64,000 bases of DNA from Hemerocallis citrina (GCA_017893485.1 CM030366.1:104691796-104755795), one strand, 5' to 3'; counted from the stretch's first letter, positions 45,711 to 58,514 are shown. Notes: generated by a model from the letters alone, not told the origin. Program-made: numbers and translations.

Positions 45711-46050
45711 TTCGGTTGCTCACTACTTTGGTGAGCACTCCGTGAGCACTCACGAAATAGAGCACCTATGACAAATCCGAACCGCTCATATTGTTCTATA
45801 TACCTTAGATAGCCTACCAATAAAAAATAAAGTAATTTGATGTTCATTTGCCCATGATTTACACCATTACAAAATTGTATGGCTGAAAATTCTAACAGCA
45901 TGATGGATGGGCAAATGAACTTCAACTTACTTGATTTTTTATTGTTAGGCTATCTAAGGTATATAGAACAATATGAGCGGTTCGGATTTGTCATAGGTGC
46001 TCTATTTTATGAGTGCTCACGGAGTGCTCACCAAAAGTGCAACCGAAGGG

Positions 46051-46052
<2 letters not shown>
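45708..46052. mobile_element. Foldback MITE inside TA repeats
   Basis: Two arms of roughly 130-150 bases are near-perfect inverted copies: CTTCGGTTGCTCACTACTTT on the left and AAAAGTGCAACCGAAG on the right, both containing GTGAGCACTCCGTGAGCACT and the GAACCGCTCATATTGTTCTA block. The centre is about 60 bases. No ORF. The superfamily is unclear because the target duplication is hidden in TA repeats. Confidence 0.8.
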
Positions 46053-46110
<58 letters not shown>

Positions 46111-47102
46111 TTTAAAATCATACAAATTCTAAACTTGTTAAAAATCTGAAACTAATAACACAAAAATCTAAATTCACGTGAATTTGGAATTTACATAAAT
46201 CTGAAATTAATCATAAATAAATAAAAACCGAAACTAATAAAATCTGATATTAATAATATAAAAATAAAAATCTGCAGTCAATAACAATAGAAAGAAAAAA
46301 AAGAACTTGAAACAATTCCAACTTAAATCGTAAGGGTAAAATCGTTCAATATAGTAAAACCATTATAAAACTTTGATTGTGTTACTATATAGTTGTATAT
46401 GTATACACCTCACTAACTTTCAAAAAAGTAACGTTAAAACAAATACCGCCAGGGGAAACTTTGAAAAGCTATTATAAACTGATCTAAATAGCTACATACA
46501 AAAATACATAATATATTCAAAGCAATAACCAAAAGAAAACAAGATTCAAGTAAAAAATGTTAATTATAATGTAATTATTGTATTATCCATCACACAAAAG
46601 TGATAAATGAAAATCAAACATTATGTTATTCAAAACTATAAATTGCAAACACAAATAGAAAAAGTAAAGGCTAGATTTACCACATTCCCAACTTCAATAA
46701 TAAAATTTGTTTCTATAAAACACAAAACTTATAGAACAAATAGACTAGAATTAGCAAAACATACTTTAAAATTAAACATTTATAATTATATTTGTACAAA
46801 AATAAATAAGTCAATAACTAATAAAGTTATCCTAATTTAACGTCAATAAGAATAAAAATAATTAAAAGTAATTATAACATCAAGAGAAAATAATCATTCA
46901 TCTTCTATTTACGAGAAAAAGTCAACCCACTTACTATAAAGAAATTTTCATTCGAATCTAGATATACAAATAATTCTAATTTTAATACAAGCATTCATGA
47001 TAAAAAAAACAACGAACTCACACATCTAATGTCCACCTAGGTACACACACCTCTAATGTCCACCTAAGTACTCACACTCTAGTGTCCACCTAGGTTCATT
47101 CC

Positions 47103-50100
47103 TGTGACACCCTAGATTTTAAAATAGTTTTTTGAGATTAATAAATGAATTAAAATAATTTTTGATTATTTAAGAATTTTTTTTCTGAAATTTATCATTT
47201 TACAAGTGCAAAATACGTGCAAATATTTTATTGGGAAGTTCAAAGTCAGAAATTATTTGGGGAAAATTAATATTTATTATTAGTTATTATTTGTGAATTT
47301 TTGGATTTTTCTGATATTTAGTTGGCATATTTGCAAATATTACAAAAAGAAGTGCTTTTGTGCAAAATTACCACTTGGAGGAAAAAACTCCATATTTTTT
47401 CGGATTTCTGGGTTGAGCATGATGGCTAGCCAACTCAGAGGTACAGAGTTCACATTTTTTAAATAGATTTGGTTTATTTCGCAAATTTCTTAAAGAATGG
47501 TTTTTTTTTTTTTGCAAAATTGCCACTTAGAGGCCAAAATTACAAATTTGTTTTTCTGGACTTAAACCCAGTGCCGCAGTATTAGGGTGATTTTTTTTTT
47601 AATTTAAAGGAAATTGGTTAGTCTAATTTCCAAGTATAAGGACTTATATATGTAAAGATATATTCAAAAATGATATTTGCAAATCTACTCAAAAAAACCT
47701 TAATTACCCTATTTCCGGCCTAATATAAAGAGGTGTAGCCTACACTACACAAAGGGTTTTTTTTATTATTGATTTCATGGAGTTTCGAAATGAGGATCTT
47801 GGTTTTCTTGCGAAAGGAATGACTTTTCTTATTCTTTTATTACTTCGGTTGATTCTTTCAAAAAGGTAAGTGACATATGTTTGTATTCTTATTGTTCTAT
47901 GCATGTTGTATGTGATGATTTTTCTATTAGAAAGCATGTTAGATGATGGTATGGTAATATAATGAATTTTGATGGATGGACGAATAAAAATTGAATCTTT
48001 TTGTGAAAACTATACTATTGAAGATTAAAATTCCATATAGATGACTTGAGATTGTTAAGAGCCTAATAGAAATCATGAGTATGATGTTTCCTTTCTTGAT
48101 CTTGCTGTTTTGAATGTTTATTATGTTTTGTATGATGAATATTGCATAAAAGTGAACAAAACTTAACTTTACTGTTGAATAGATAGATATACCCACTGTT
48201 TGGTATCTTGATGAAGAATGACTTGATGAATGGTTGTTATAATTGCATATGATTCATGAGTAAACTATTGTAATCAGTGGGGTATGTGTATAACAAGTTG
48301 TAGAAGGAGTTTTGGATAAAAAAGAATCAAACTAGGGGTTTTTGAGTGAAGTGTTTACTTCGGGTTTATAGGGGGTGCAGGCCGAAATTGGTTTTGATGT
48401 ATTCTGAAGTTTTCGATTGAGATTTGGTTTGTTTTGGATACTGATATTAAATCTAAACATTATACTACTCCTATTTGATGAATTTTGAAGCTTTACTGAT
48501 TCAAACACACATATATACACTTCCTATATCTATATTTACTGTTTTGAAGTAGTTTCGATGAAAATTTACTCTTTTATGATCTTGATGAAGTTTTGATTAG
48601 TTTTATAAACTCCAGTATGTTATAAAAGTTGTATTTGATCATCTCAGGAATTTTGTTTTGTAAGTTTATGATTTTACAAAGATTTAACGAAGTATCAGTA
48701 AAAATGTGCACGGTTTTCAAACTGTATTTTCTTAATATGACAGTCAACCGCCATATTTTTGTACTAGAATGACAGTCGACTGACAATTCTTGGGTTTTTT
48801 GATTTTTTCTTAACAGTCGACCGCTCACTTTTGCACTGTCTTTGACAGTCAATTGTCAGCTGTTTGGCTGAGTGTTTTTGTTGAGTTTTCATCGTTTTTC
48901 TTGAACAATTATTTCTTTGAACTTATGGTTTATTTACTGTTTTAAATGATGTTTTTGCAATAGATTATAGTATTTTAAAGAGGGTTATATTTTGTTTATA
49001 ATAGAATTTAAATTGTATTCCTACGACTTTATAAAGTGGAATATATACAGTTTTCGAAGAGATTAATGTTTTGTGATATTCTATGACTTCAAAATATGAT
49101 TCTCAGTTATTTAATGGATTTAATATTTTATTTCAGTTCTGAAAATTTATGAGTATATTGAATAAACTTGGATTTTGTTGATTAAAGAAGTTTTCTCGAT
49201 ATAAACGTTTTGATGATGGAATTGAGAGTTTAATTGAAAGTTCTGGTGTTGATATTCGTTTTGTGAGTCTCTAGGAGTTGAGTGGGATTCCTGTGAACCG
49301 GGAAATAAGATTTTGTGGATTTTGACCAGTTGGGGTCATTGGGGTTGCTTTGTAGAATTAAGTCCGGCAGGATATACTAACTCTAGAGAGGGAGAATTTG
49401 TGTTTTAATAATAACCAACTTAAGGAAAAGGCACTAGTGGAGATGTGATGGAACTTGGGAAACTTAAGTATATGCTCTTGGGGTCCAGTCCAACGGATGC
49501 ATTCCAGGACTTGTGTGTTTTGTCATGAGAGGACTATTGGTATGTTCGCATGTCGAGGGTTTGCAGTGCCTATTCACGAAACATACAGGTACATTTGCGT
49601 GTCGATGGCCGACACATCTATTCACGGGATGTGCCTGTGTACTTGCACGTCGAGGGGTGGCAGTGGGGTACACGGGCAGGGAGGTGATTCTCCGATTTTT
49701 TGATCTATTCTTACATAATGCTTGCGCGTCGAGGGTTGTGATGCCTATTCGCAGAGTATTCTGGATCTTGTTTCCATCACCGTAGTAGGATTAGTTGCAT
49801 AGCGAGGGATCTAACCATATAAAGTGGAGAACGATAAGGGCTTGCACTAGGCCTATGTAGTATGGAATGCATATAATCTGACAAGTATGTATTAGAGAGT
49901 CATCATACTGTATTTGTGTTTTCTTGACTTGGTTTTATGCATGTTTGTTTTCTGTTTTCCTACACTTGACACTTAGTCTAGTTTCACTTGATGTCTTCAT
50001 GTTTTATTTTACTATCATTTCATATTCCATCTGTTACCACTGTTGGTATGTGTTGTTTATAACTTTAGTCTTCATATTTTATTTACATTGTATTTTTTTT

Positions 50101-50437
50101 TATGTCACTTACACCATTATGGCTGACTCATGTAGTTTGGGGGGGTAGGGTTATCTCTAACCTCATGTTTTACAGGTAGGTACATATAACATTGGGATTT
50201 GGATGCATGTGGCAGAATGATAATGTGGCTTATGTAAATTGTAAAAGAATGTGTTGTAAAAGAAAGAATTGTAATTCAAGATGTTTAATTTTCCTGCTGT
50301 GCTTTGTAAAGAATTGATGTAATAATAGTTGAAAAATTTATCTGTATTTTGGCTATGTTTACTATTACATTGAGGTTGATGCTGGGAATTGTGCCAGGTA
50401 TTTCTGAAATATTATATTGGAGTTTTGGGGCGCTATA
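47103..50437 (+). repeat. LTR C1 (3.3 kb)
   Basis: Starts TGTGACACCCTAG and ends GGGGCGCTATA just before the primer site. It matches LTR C2 closely from the start to about 48740. It then carries a stretch (48742-48870) with repeated ACAGTCGACCG or ACAGTCAACCG motifs, and a 55-bp-type minisatellite at 49540-49760. Confidence 0.85.
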
Positions 50438-50440
50438 GAG

Positions 50441-50453
50441 ATTGGTATCAAAG
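50441..50453 (+). promoter_or_regulatory. Primer binding site of element C
   Basis: ATTGGTATCAAAGC lies four bases after the LTR end and matches the initiator Met tRNA site TGGTATCAGAGC with one change. Confidence 0.75.
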
Positions 50454-50678
50454 CATGCTTCAATAGTAATGATAAACATAGTATAGAAAAATAAACCTAG
50501 GTGTGGACATTAGAACGTGAGTACCTAGGTGTGGACATTAGAGTGTGAGTATCACATCATATTAAAACTAGATGTATTGATTTGGGGTATGATTGAGGTT
50601 TTGCCATGGGGTATTGATGTGAATATGAATTGTGTTTTGATGCTATAACTTTTTCCTCATTTTGCAGTATTCAGTATA

Positions 50679-51675
50679 ATGGCAGGACTCAGGACTAGGA
50701 ATGGTGGAAATGGTGATGGGGATGAAGGTTCCCATGGGGCTGGACTTGATCTTGAGACTGAGATTACCATGGTGTATGAGACCTTGAACACATTCATGGC
50801 AGCTAACATGGCACAAAATCAGAATCAGAATCAAGGGGCTGGACCAGTGTTTGTTAATGCTGATCTGATTAAGCAGGTCGATTCATTCAAGTGGATGAAG
50901 TCGCCTTTTTTTTTTGGGCAGTCTGATCATAATGAGGCTGATGATTGGATTAGACATATGGAGATGGTCTTCGATGTCTTGGAAACCCCAGCAGTCAATA
51001 AGGTGAAATTGGATACAATGCAGTTAGAGAAGGACGCTGGCGTCTGGTGGTAGTCAGTGAAGAGAACTTTTGGGGATCAACAGGTGACTTTGGAGGCTTT
51101 TCTAGATGAGTTCAGGGATCGTTTCATTACTCTGGATATTCAAGAGAGGAAGGCAACGGAATTCTTGAATCTGTAGCAAGGCAGCATGAAAGTGCGCATA
51201 TATGAGACTAAGTTCGCCCAGTTGTCAAGGTATGTACCGGAGTTGATTGTTGATGAAGCAAAGAAGGCCAAGAAATTCGAACAAGGCTTGAGGCCGAATT
51301 TAAGGTCGCAGATGATACCGTTGGGCATCAGAAAGTTTGATAAGCTGGTCGGAGAGTAGCTATGACAGAAGAAGATATGGATCAGTCCCAGAAGAAACAG
51401 GAGACATGGAACAGGAAAAAGAGGCCAGCAACTAGTCCGAGTAGGAAGAAGTTCCAAGTGAAGCAGGGCAGGTTCAGTAGGCCAGTGCAGAAGGCACCAG
51501 CAAATCAAAGCATTACTTGTTTCAACTGTGGAGAGACAGGTCACTATTAGTCAGGCATGCACCTAAGTCTCGGAAGGTGCGGGCTTGTTATCAGTGTGGT
51601 CGTGAAGGGCATCTCAGACCAGACTGTCCGCAGTTAAAGAAGGAAGGTGCAGGCGGAGGCAAATTTCAGAGGTAG
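50679..51675 (+). pseudogene. Element C gag
   Basis: The frame starts MAGLRTRNGGNGDGDEGSHG and shows a gypsy gag core (ADDWIRHMEMVFDVLE). It stops at TAG (51051-51053) after VWW. The same frame continues through a second TAG (51174) in place of a Gln codon, and a third near 51356, after KFDKLVGE. A CCHC knuckle CFNCGETGHY is cut by a stop, and a second, CYQCGREGHLRPDC, follows at about 51589. Gag would form the particle and bind RNA. The first stop is at the same codon as in element D. Confidence 0.8.
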
Positions 51676-51802
51676 GGGCAAGTGTTCGCTTTAACTGAGG
51701 AGGATGCAGGTAACTCAGAGGATGTGATCCAGGGTATGCAAGAATTTTAAATTTATTTATTCGATGTATTAAGTAAAATTTGTTTAAGAATAAATTGGAG
51801 AT

Positions 51803-53530
51803 TTGAGTATCATTCTTCATGTAACAGGATTTGTCTTGATTAATGGAATAAAAGTAAAAGTTTTTTTTGATACTGGTTCTTCTCATACATTTGTGTCGCC
51901 CAATTTTGCTAAGCTCTTAGGGATGTGGAACCTAAGGTGTTTCCAGGCAGAGTCTTGTCGATGGCAACACCATCAGGGGAAGAATTGATTGCTGATCGAT
52001 ATTACGAGAGCTGTGATATCAAAATTGGTGGGAGATTATTTGGCATTGATCTTATTGAGCTGCAAGTCATGGATGTGGATGTGATTGTGGGCATTGATTG
52101 GATGGCAATATATGATGCCACAATTGAATGCAAGAAGAAAGAGGTGTTAGTGAAAGCACCAGGAGGTCCCGCAGTGACTTTCCAGGGAAAGAAGAAGGAC
52201 CCGAAAGTGACTGCTATGGTATCTAAGTTGATGATTCCAGATGAAATCAGAGGCATTCCAGTGATTAGGGATTTTCCTATAGTATTTTTGGAAGATTTAT
52301 CGGGATTGCTGCCACAGCGAGATATGGAGTTCTGTATAAATGTTCAGCCGGGGAGTGCTTCGATTTCTAAGGCTCCGTATAGGATGGCACCTGTAGAGCA
52401 AGATGAAGTTAAGAAGCAGGTTGAGAAATTACTGAGTAAGGAATTCATCAAGCCGAGTTATTCACCATGGGGAGCACCAGTGTTGTTAGTCAAGAAGAAG
52501 AATGAGTCATTAAGGATGTGCATTGACTATCGGGAGTTGAACAGGGTGACTATTCAGAATAAGTATCCGCTTCCGCAGATTGATGATCTGTTTGATAGGC
52601 TTCGGGGAGCAGCTATGTTTTCGAAGATTGATCTGCGATCAGGGTATCATCAGGTTCGAGTCAAGGAGTAAGATGTGAGTAAAACAACTTTCAGGACTCG
52701 TCATGGACTCTATGAGTTTTTGGTAATGCCATTCGGAGTGACGAATGCGTCGGCAGTGTTCATGGATATGATGAATCGGATTTTGCAGCCATTTATTGAT
52801 TCCTTCGTGGTGGTTTTCATTGATGATATTTTGGTGTATTCGAAGTCAGAGGAAGAGCACTCTAAGCACTTGACAGAGGTATTGAAGAAGTTACAGGAGC
52901 ATAGCTTGTATGCCAAAATGTCGAAGTGTGAGTTTTGGAAGTGTGAGGTAGCTTTCCTTGGTCATATCCTTTCTAAGGAGGGAATGGCCACTGATCCTCA
53001 GAAGGTTGAAGCAGTGAAGCATTGGCCCATGCCAACGACAGTGAAGGAAGTCAGGAGTTTCTTGGGTTTGGCTGGGTACTACAGGAGATTCATTCAGGGC
53101 TATGCACAGATTGCAGTTCCTTTGACAGAGTTAACTTGGAAGAATGTGGCATTCACTTGGACTGATAAGTGTGAGGCGAGTTTCCTTGGGATAAAGGAGA
53201 TGTTGACGACTACGCCTATCTTAGCTTTGCCACAAGCTGGGAAGGATTATGATATCTTCTGTGATGTATCTCTAAGAGGTTTGGGATGCATCTTGATGCA
53301 AGAAGGGAAGGTTATTGCATACGGTTTGAGGCAATTGCGTCCGCATGAGAAGAACTATCCGACGCATGATTTAGAATTGACAGCTATTATCTTTGCCTTG
53401 AAGAAGTGGAGGCATTATGTATATGGAGAGAAGGTCAACATGTATTGTGGAGGAATCAGCAATTCGATGAGGCTACTTGGGAGTCGGAGGATCGCATGCA
53501 GAGGGATTTTCCTGAGCTTTGTGTATGATT
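51803..53530 (+). pseudogene. Element C pol: protease, reverse transcriptase, partial RNase H fused to chromodomain end
   Basis: An aspartic protease core, [10 protein letters not shown], lies near 51870. A frameshift at about 51925 leads to a 248-residue frame, then an in-frame TAA (52669-52671), then an open frame to 53547. Reverse transcriptase motifs are clear: [24 protein letters not shown] and [10 protein letters not shown]. RNase H begins ([28 protein letters not shown]) but breaks at about 53445. From there another frame reads [16 protein letters not shown], the usual C-terminal end of a gypsy chromodomain. Everything between, about 600-700 residues including integrase, has been removed by one deletion. 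Confidence 0.88.
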
Positions 53531-53704
53531 ATATTTCCTTTGTATGATTGTATTCTTTTGACTAAATTTTATTTCTTTTGGTTAAATTAAATTCCCTTGT
53601 GTGATTGTATTCCTTAAACTATATTTCCATTTATGTGACTGCATTTTCTTTTGCTTATTTTGTTTGGTCCCTATTAGTAGCAGTTCTGAGGACAGAACTA
53701 TTCT

Positions 53705-53717
53705 AAGGAGGGAGTGA
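53705..53717 (+). promoter_or_regulatory. Polypurine tract of element C
   Basis: AAGGAGGGAGTGA lies directly before LTR C2, as in element B on the other strand. Confidence 0.8.
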
Positions 53718-55351
53718 TGTAACACCCAAGATTTTTAAATAATGTTTTTGAGATTAATAAATGAATTAAAATGAATTTTGATGATTCGATAAATATTTTT
53801 CTGAAATTTATCTTTTTACACGTGCAAAACACGTGCAAATGTTTTCTTGGGAAGTTCAAAGTCAGAAATCATTTTGGGGAAACTTAATATTTATTAGTAG
53901 GTATTATTTGTGAATTTATGGATTTTTCTGATATTTATTTGGCATATTTGTAAATATTACAAAAAGATGGGCTTTTGTGCAAAATTATCACCTAGAGGAA
54001 AAACTTCAGACTTTTTGGATTTCTGGGTTGAGCATGATGGCTAGCCAACTTAGAGGTAAAAATTGTACTTTTTTAATAGATTTAGTTTATTTCGCAAATA
54101 TCTTAAAGAAGGGTCTTTTTTGCAAAATTGCCACTTAGAGGCCAAAATTACAAATTTGTTTTTCTAGACTTAAACCCAGTGTCGGCCAGTATTAGGTTGA
54201 TATTTTGTTAAAATTTAAAGTTAATTGGTTAGTCTAATTTCCAAGTATAAGGATTTATATATGTAAAGATATATTCAAAAGGGATATTTTGCAAATATAC
54301 TCAAAAACCTTAATTACCCTATTTCCGACCAAATATAAAAAGGTGTAGTCGTCGCTTTGCTGCACTACACAAAGGGTTTTCTTTATTATTGATTTCTTGG
54401 AGTTTCGAAGCGAGGATCTTGGTTTTCTTGCGAAAGGAAGGACTTTTCTTATTCTTTTATTACTTCGGTTGATTCTTTCAAAAAGGTGAGTGACATATGT
54501 TTATTTTCTTATTGTTCTATGCATGTTGTATGTGACGATTTTTCTATTAGAAAGCATGTTAGATGATGGTATGGTAAGAAAATGAATTTTGATGGATGGA
54601 CGAATAAAAATTGAATCTTTTCGTGAAAACCATACTATTGATGATTAAAATTCCATATAGTTGACTTGAGATTGTTAAGAGCCTAATAGAAATCATGAGT
54701 ATGATGTTTCCTTTCATGATCTTGCTGTTTTGAATGTTTATTATGTTTTGTATGATGAATATTGCGTAAAAGTGAACAAAACTTTACTGTTGAATAGATA
54801 GATATACCCACTGTTTGGTATCTTGATGAAGAATGACTTGATGATTGGTTGTTATAATTGCATATGACTCATGAGTAAACTATTGTAATCACTGGGGTAT
54901 GTGTATAACAAGTTGTAGAAGGAGTTTTGGATAAAAAGAATCAAACTAAAGGTTTTTGAGTGAAGTGTTTACTTCAGGTTTATAGGGGGTACAGGCCGAA
55001 ATTGGGTTTGATGTTTTGTGAAGTTTTCGATTGAGATTTGGTTTGTTTTGATACTGAGATTGAATCTAAACATTATACTACTCCTATTTGATGAATTTTG
55101 AAGCTTTACTGATTCAAACACACATATATACACTTCCTATATCTATATTTACTGTTTTGAAGTAGTTTTGATGAAAATTTACTCTTTTATGATCTTGATG
55201 AAGTTTTGATTAGTTTTATGAACTCCAGTATGTTATAAAAGTTGTATTTGATCATCTCAGGAATTTAGTTTTGCAAATTTATAATTTTACAAAGATTTAA
55301 CGAAGTATCAGTAAAAATGTGCACGATTTTCAAAGCTATATTTTCTTTATA
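53718..55351 (+). repeat. LTR C2, truncated
   Basis: Starts TGTAACACCCAAG and follows LTR C1 closely for about 1.63 kb. At 55352 it is cut by the start of a family-A LTR fragment. The remaining 1.7 kb of the LTR is not seen in the window. Confidence 0.85.
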
Positions 55352-56056
55352 TGTAACCACTGTTTTCCCAAAAATGTATTTTTGTGTATTTTCTGTATTT
55401 TAAAAAATTTCGCAAATTATTTTTTCAGTTTTCAAATTCTTATATCAAAATGTATTTTTTTGGATCTTCTATTTTAAAATCTGTTTTCGATCAATAATTT
55501 TAAATTGTAACCATTTTATACGATTTTATATTGAAATACAAATCTTATTATTATTATTACTACTATCATTATTTTACTGGTATTATTTTAGTCAGTGTTA
55601 TTATTTGCATTATTATTTATTTTTATTTTTTTTCATACTCTAATTTATCTAATAATGTTATATTATATTTTTTTATTGGATTTAATAACCTATTTCTTAT
55701 TGGATTTTTTTATTATAAATATCCATTACCCATTATAAATTAATCCCTAAAACCCAATATCCACTACCCATTGTCCTGTAGTCCTATAACCCATACCCTA
55801 AACATCTACCCAGACCCGTTTACTATACCCAAACCCATTAGTAATCCCCTACACGAAACCTATCAGACCACCCTGCCTATATAATACCCTATTTTAGTCG
55901 TTTCATCTCCCCCTACCCTAGCCGCAAGTCCCTACCCCTGTCTCTCCCACTCCTCGCCCCACTGCCTGTGCTCGACCTTCTCCTCCGCAACCTGACCACC
56001 TTTCTCCCCTGGTTCCCTGTCCCACCCCCCCCCCCCCCCGACGACAGAAGCAATAG
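55352..56056 (+). mobile_element. 5' fragment of a family-A LTR, plus strand
   Basis: It starts TGTAACCACTGTTTTCCC, matching the minus-strand start of the solo LTR at 42456 (TGTAACCCCTGTTTTTC). Similar landmarks follow, including ACCCATTA-rich text near 55725 and the CT-rich leader-like block near 55900-56020. It ends at a C-run (56026-56039), beside element D. Confidence 0.6.
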
Positions 56057-57495
56057 TGTAATATCCCTAATTTTCACTTATGAAAATTATTAATTTTTGC
56101 ACGTAGTGTGCACATGCAATTTTCTTATTATTGTTTTCATTATGGATGATGTGTGTATATGTGTTCTCTAATTATTTTTATAAAGGCCCATTTTTCTTCA
56201 AATAAACATAAGCCTTTCTTTTTAAGCCCAAATCTAATTTATTTTTGTAAAACTATTATTTGGCCCATTAATTAAAGCCCATGAGTTATTTCTCTTTTAA
56301 TTACAACTTGTAATGTAGGATATTTTTATAAGATTATTTTTATAGAAAATATAATGTACAATTTTTTTTAAATGGAGAACTAATGAATGCACGTGCATTG
56401 CACGTACACGTGCAAAAAGCACCATGTAGGCCGGTTTTAGATTGGAGGGAAAAAGAAAAAAAAGAGTGGAGTTATGGGTGGTAGTTGCTTGATCATGGTT
56501 GGTTACTACAACTCCCCCTTGAATCCTAGCCTTTTATTTTTAACTCCAAGATTGATCCTAACCCTTCATTTGCTCCCAATTTTAGTATAAATACCCCCCT
56601 AGCCTAGTTATTTTTGTACTCTTCATTTCTCCAAAACCTATAGTAGAAAATACAAATTTTTAGTAGTATAGTAAGTGAGATAAAAAGAGTGAGAGTTGTG
56701 TGTGAGTTGTGTGTGCATTCAAAGAAGGCCGGCATCACTAGGAAGCTCTCGGGATTGGCATCTTTGAGGTTCGGTTGTGCGCATCAAGGAGGAGGAGGAA
56801 CGCTATTTTGGCAAGGACTCTTGTGTTTAGGAGGTGTTGCAATTTTATTCTCTCCAAATAAGGTGGGTTATTTTCTATGTTTCTAATTAGATAGCATGCT
56901 AAGATTGAATTAAAATGATAATGCATGAAAAAGATTAACAAGAGTACATTTAATTGGAAAAATGGCTTATTAGTTGATTGGAATGTTGCTAAATAGATTG
57001 TATGTGATTCCATCATCAAATTTAAGTTGTGTGTGAATTATTTATAGCTATGGATTGCTTGAAGTAAAATTCGTTGTTAGCATCAAAAACTAAATGCAAA
57101 TGTTAGTAGATGAAAATGTTATTTTATGTGCTTGAATGAACCTTTTGTGATAATGTTGTAACGAATAACTTAAAATATAATTTGTGGGTTGTGAAAGAAA
57201 TATAAACAGGGAATTGATATAGGGAATATTGATGTTAAGATTGGATAAGAAATGTCGAAAAGAAATGTGGTAGTAGTAGCATACAATTTAAACTAATTGT
57301 ATGAAAAATATGTGTTTAATTATTGGAAAAATTATTTTTAAATTACTGGAGTATTAATTATTATGTGAATAATTATTCTGGAGATTTACAGTAAATTTAG
57401 TAAATGCAAAACTCAAATGAGAGCTTTTGAAACATCGAAATGTTCTATTAAACAGAGAGTTGATTTAATTAAAATGCAAGTTGTATTCAAGACAA

Positions 57496-57585
57496 CTTGA
57501 GCCTATAGCTCAAGTGGTCGGGAGGCTTCTAAATGCTACAGTGTGTGCGGTTGGGTTCTCACAGATCGGTGGTTCGATCCTTGAT
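57496..57585 (+). other. tRNA-like module 1 in LTR D
   Basis: TATAGCTCAAGTGG (57504-57517) looks like an A box, and GGTTCGATCC (57571-57580) is a B box; the gap is about 53 bases. The layout is that of a tRNA-derived SINE head or a degenerate tRNA with a long variable arm. No cloverleaf of good quality is evident. Confidence 0.5.
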
Positions 57586-57669
57586 GACACCATATTTTTT
57601 GTGCATTTAAAAAAAAATTAACCAAGCTTCAGCCGAGAGTATATAACTCTCTAAAATCCCCTTATACCG

Positions 57670-57750
57670 AACAGCATGATTGGCCTAGTGGCCAGAGCGT
57701 GTGGCTTGCTTCTTCTTGGTCGCTGGTTCGAATCCTGGTCTTGGCCAGAA
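57670..57750 (+). other. tRNA-like module 2 in LTR D
   Basis: TGGCCTAGTGGCC (57681-57693) resembles an A box and GGTTCGAATCC (57725-57735) is a consensus B box. The spacing of about 31 bases is that of a true tRNA promoter. The stems do not close convincingly. Confidence 0.5.
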
Positions 57751-58514
57751 TTAAACTTTGTGGAAAAATGATTTTTTTGGGTGGATTTTGATGTCTAAAA
57801 ATTATGAAAAAAAATACTATTATTATTCTAAAATTATGTGTGACTTATGAAATAAATTGGGAGTTATTGAAATAAAATAGAGTATATTTTGGGAATAATG
57901 GTGTAGTTAGAACTATGGTTCTACACTCGTATATTTTTGTGAAAAATTGTGTTTTGCAAGAGAATCGAAATAAGTGCTAGAATAGAAAAATAACAAAGAA
58001 AGAAAATATATAAGGTGAAGTGGTGTGAATTATTCTTGTTAAAGAATAGTGTGACAATAATGAGTTGTGAATATTCATTTTGACCATATACTTAGTGATA
58101 TGATTTTTAATGTGGAAATAAATATTGGATGAAATAGATGATGAATAATTGAACTCCACGTATGGTTATTGACTCATGAATAATTTAGAAATCATGTGAT
58201 TGGAAAAAAAAATGTTATTGAGTATGAAAACTCAAACATGTGAATTTGTGAATTGAAATTGAAAATTAGGGTGTAGCCAAAACTCACACCGGCAAGTGAA
58301 AGTGATGAATTATGATTATTGAAATTGAAAAGACCAGTTTGGGTCATTGTGAAATGAAAGAAATAAGACCGGTAGTAGTGAGAGGGCTAACTCTAAGAGA
58401 TTGATTTTGTTCATAATTTCATTAAATTTATGGATTTAGTACATAGTGAAGAGGTGATGAAAGTGAGAGAAAAACACAAGTATGATGGCCTCGAGTCTAC
58501 GATGTGAGAGTGAT

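Larger units (their letters stand above)
43893..47102 (-). mobile_element. AT-rich internal remnant upstream of LTR B
   Basis: The left end carries the polypurine tract and the motif minus TAGAATAGTTCTGATGACAAA, which also precedes LTR C2. The right end (46990-47100) read leftward repeats CTAGGTGGACATTAGA-like units, as does the leader of element C after its primer site (50490-50550). So both ends of a minus-strand internal region are recognisable, but no gag or pol is. The interior holds microsatellites and a foldback MITE. Confidence 0.5.
47103..55351 (+). mobile_element. Element C: Ty3/gypsy chromovirus, internally deleted
   Basis: Order: LTR C1, initiator-Met-type primer site, gag, protease-RT-start of RNase H, deletion, chromodomain end, polypurine tract, truncated LTR C2. 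Domain order, the chromodomain remnant and the long LTR place it with chromoviruses, most like Tekay/Del. It cannot be autonomous: integrase is gone and several stops interrupt the frame. Confidence 0.85.

Noticed and set aside
45879..46106. 75-codon ORF ending in alternating Tyr-Ile.
   Set aside because: It is a translation of the foldback MITE and a TA microsatellite.
55740..55810. CCCTAAA-like words near ACCCATACCCTAAACATC considered as an interstitial telomere repeat.
   Set aside because: Only isolated matches to CCCTAAA; the stretch is ACCCATT-type LTR sequence seen inverted at 42050-42110.
57680..57740. True tRNA gene in LTR D.
   Set aside because: A and B boxes are present but the acceptor, D and anticodon stems do not pair well enough by eye.
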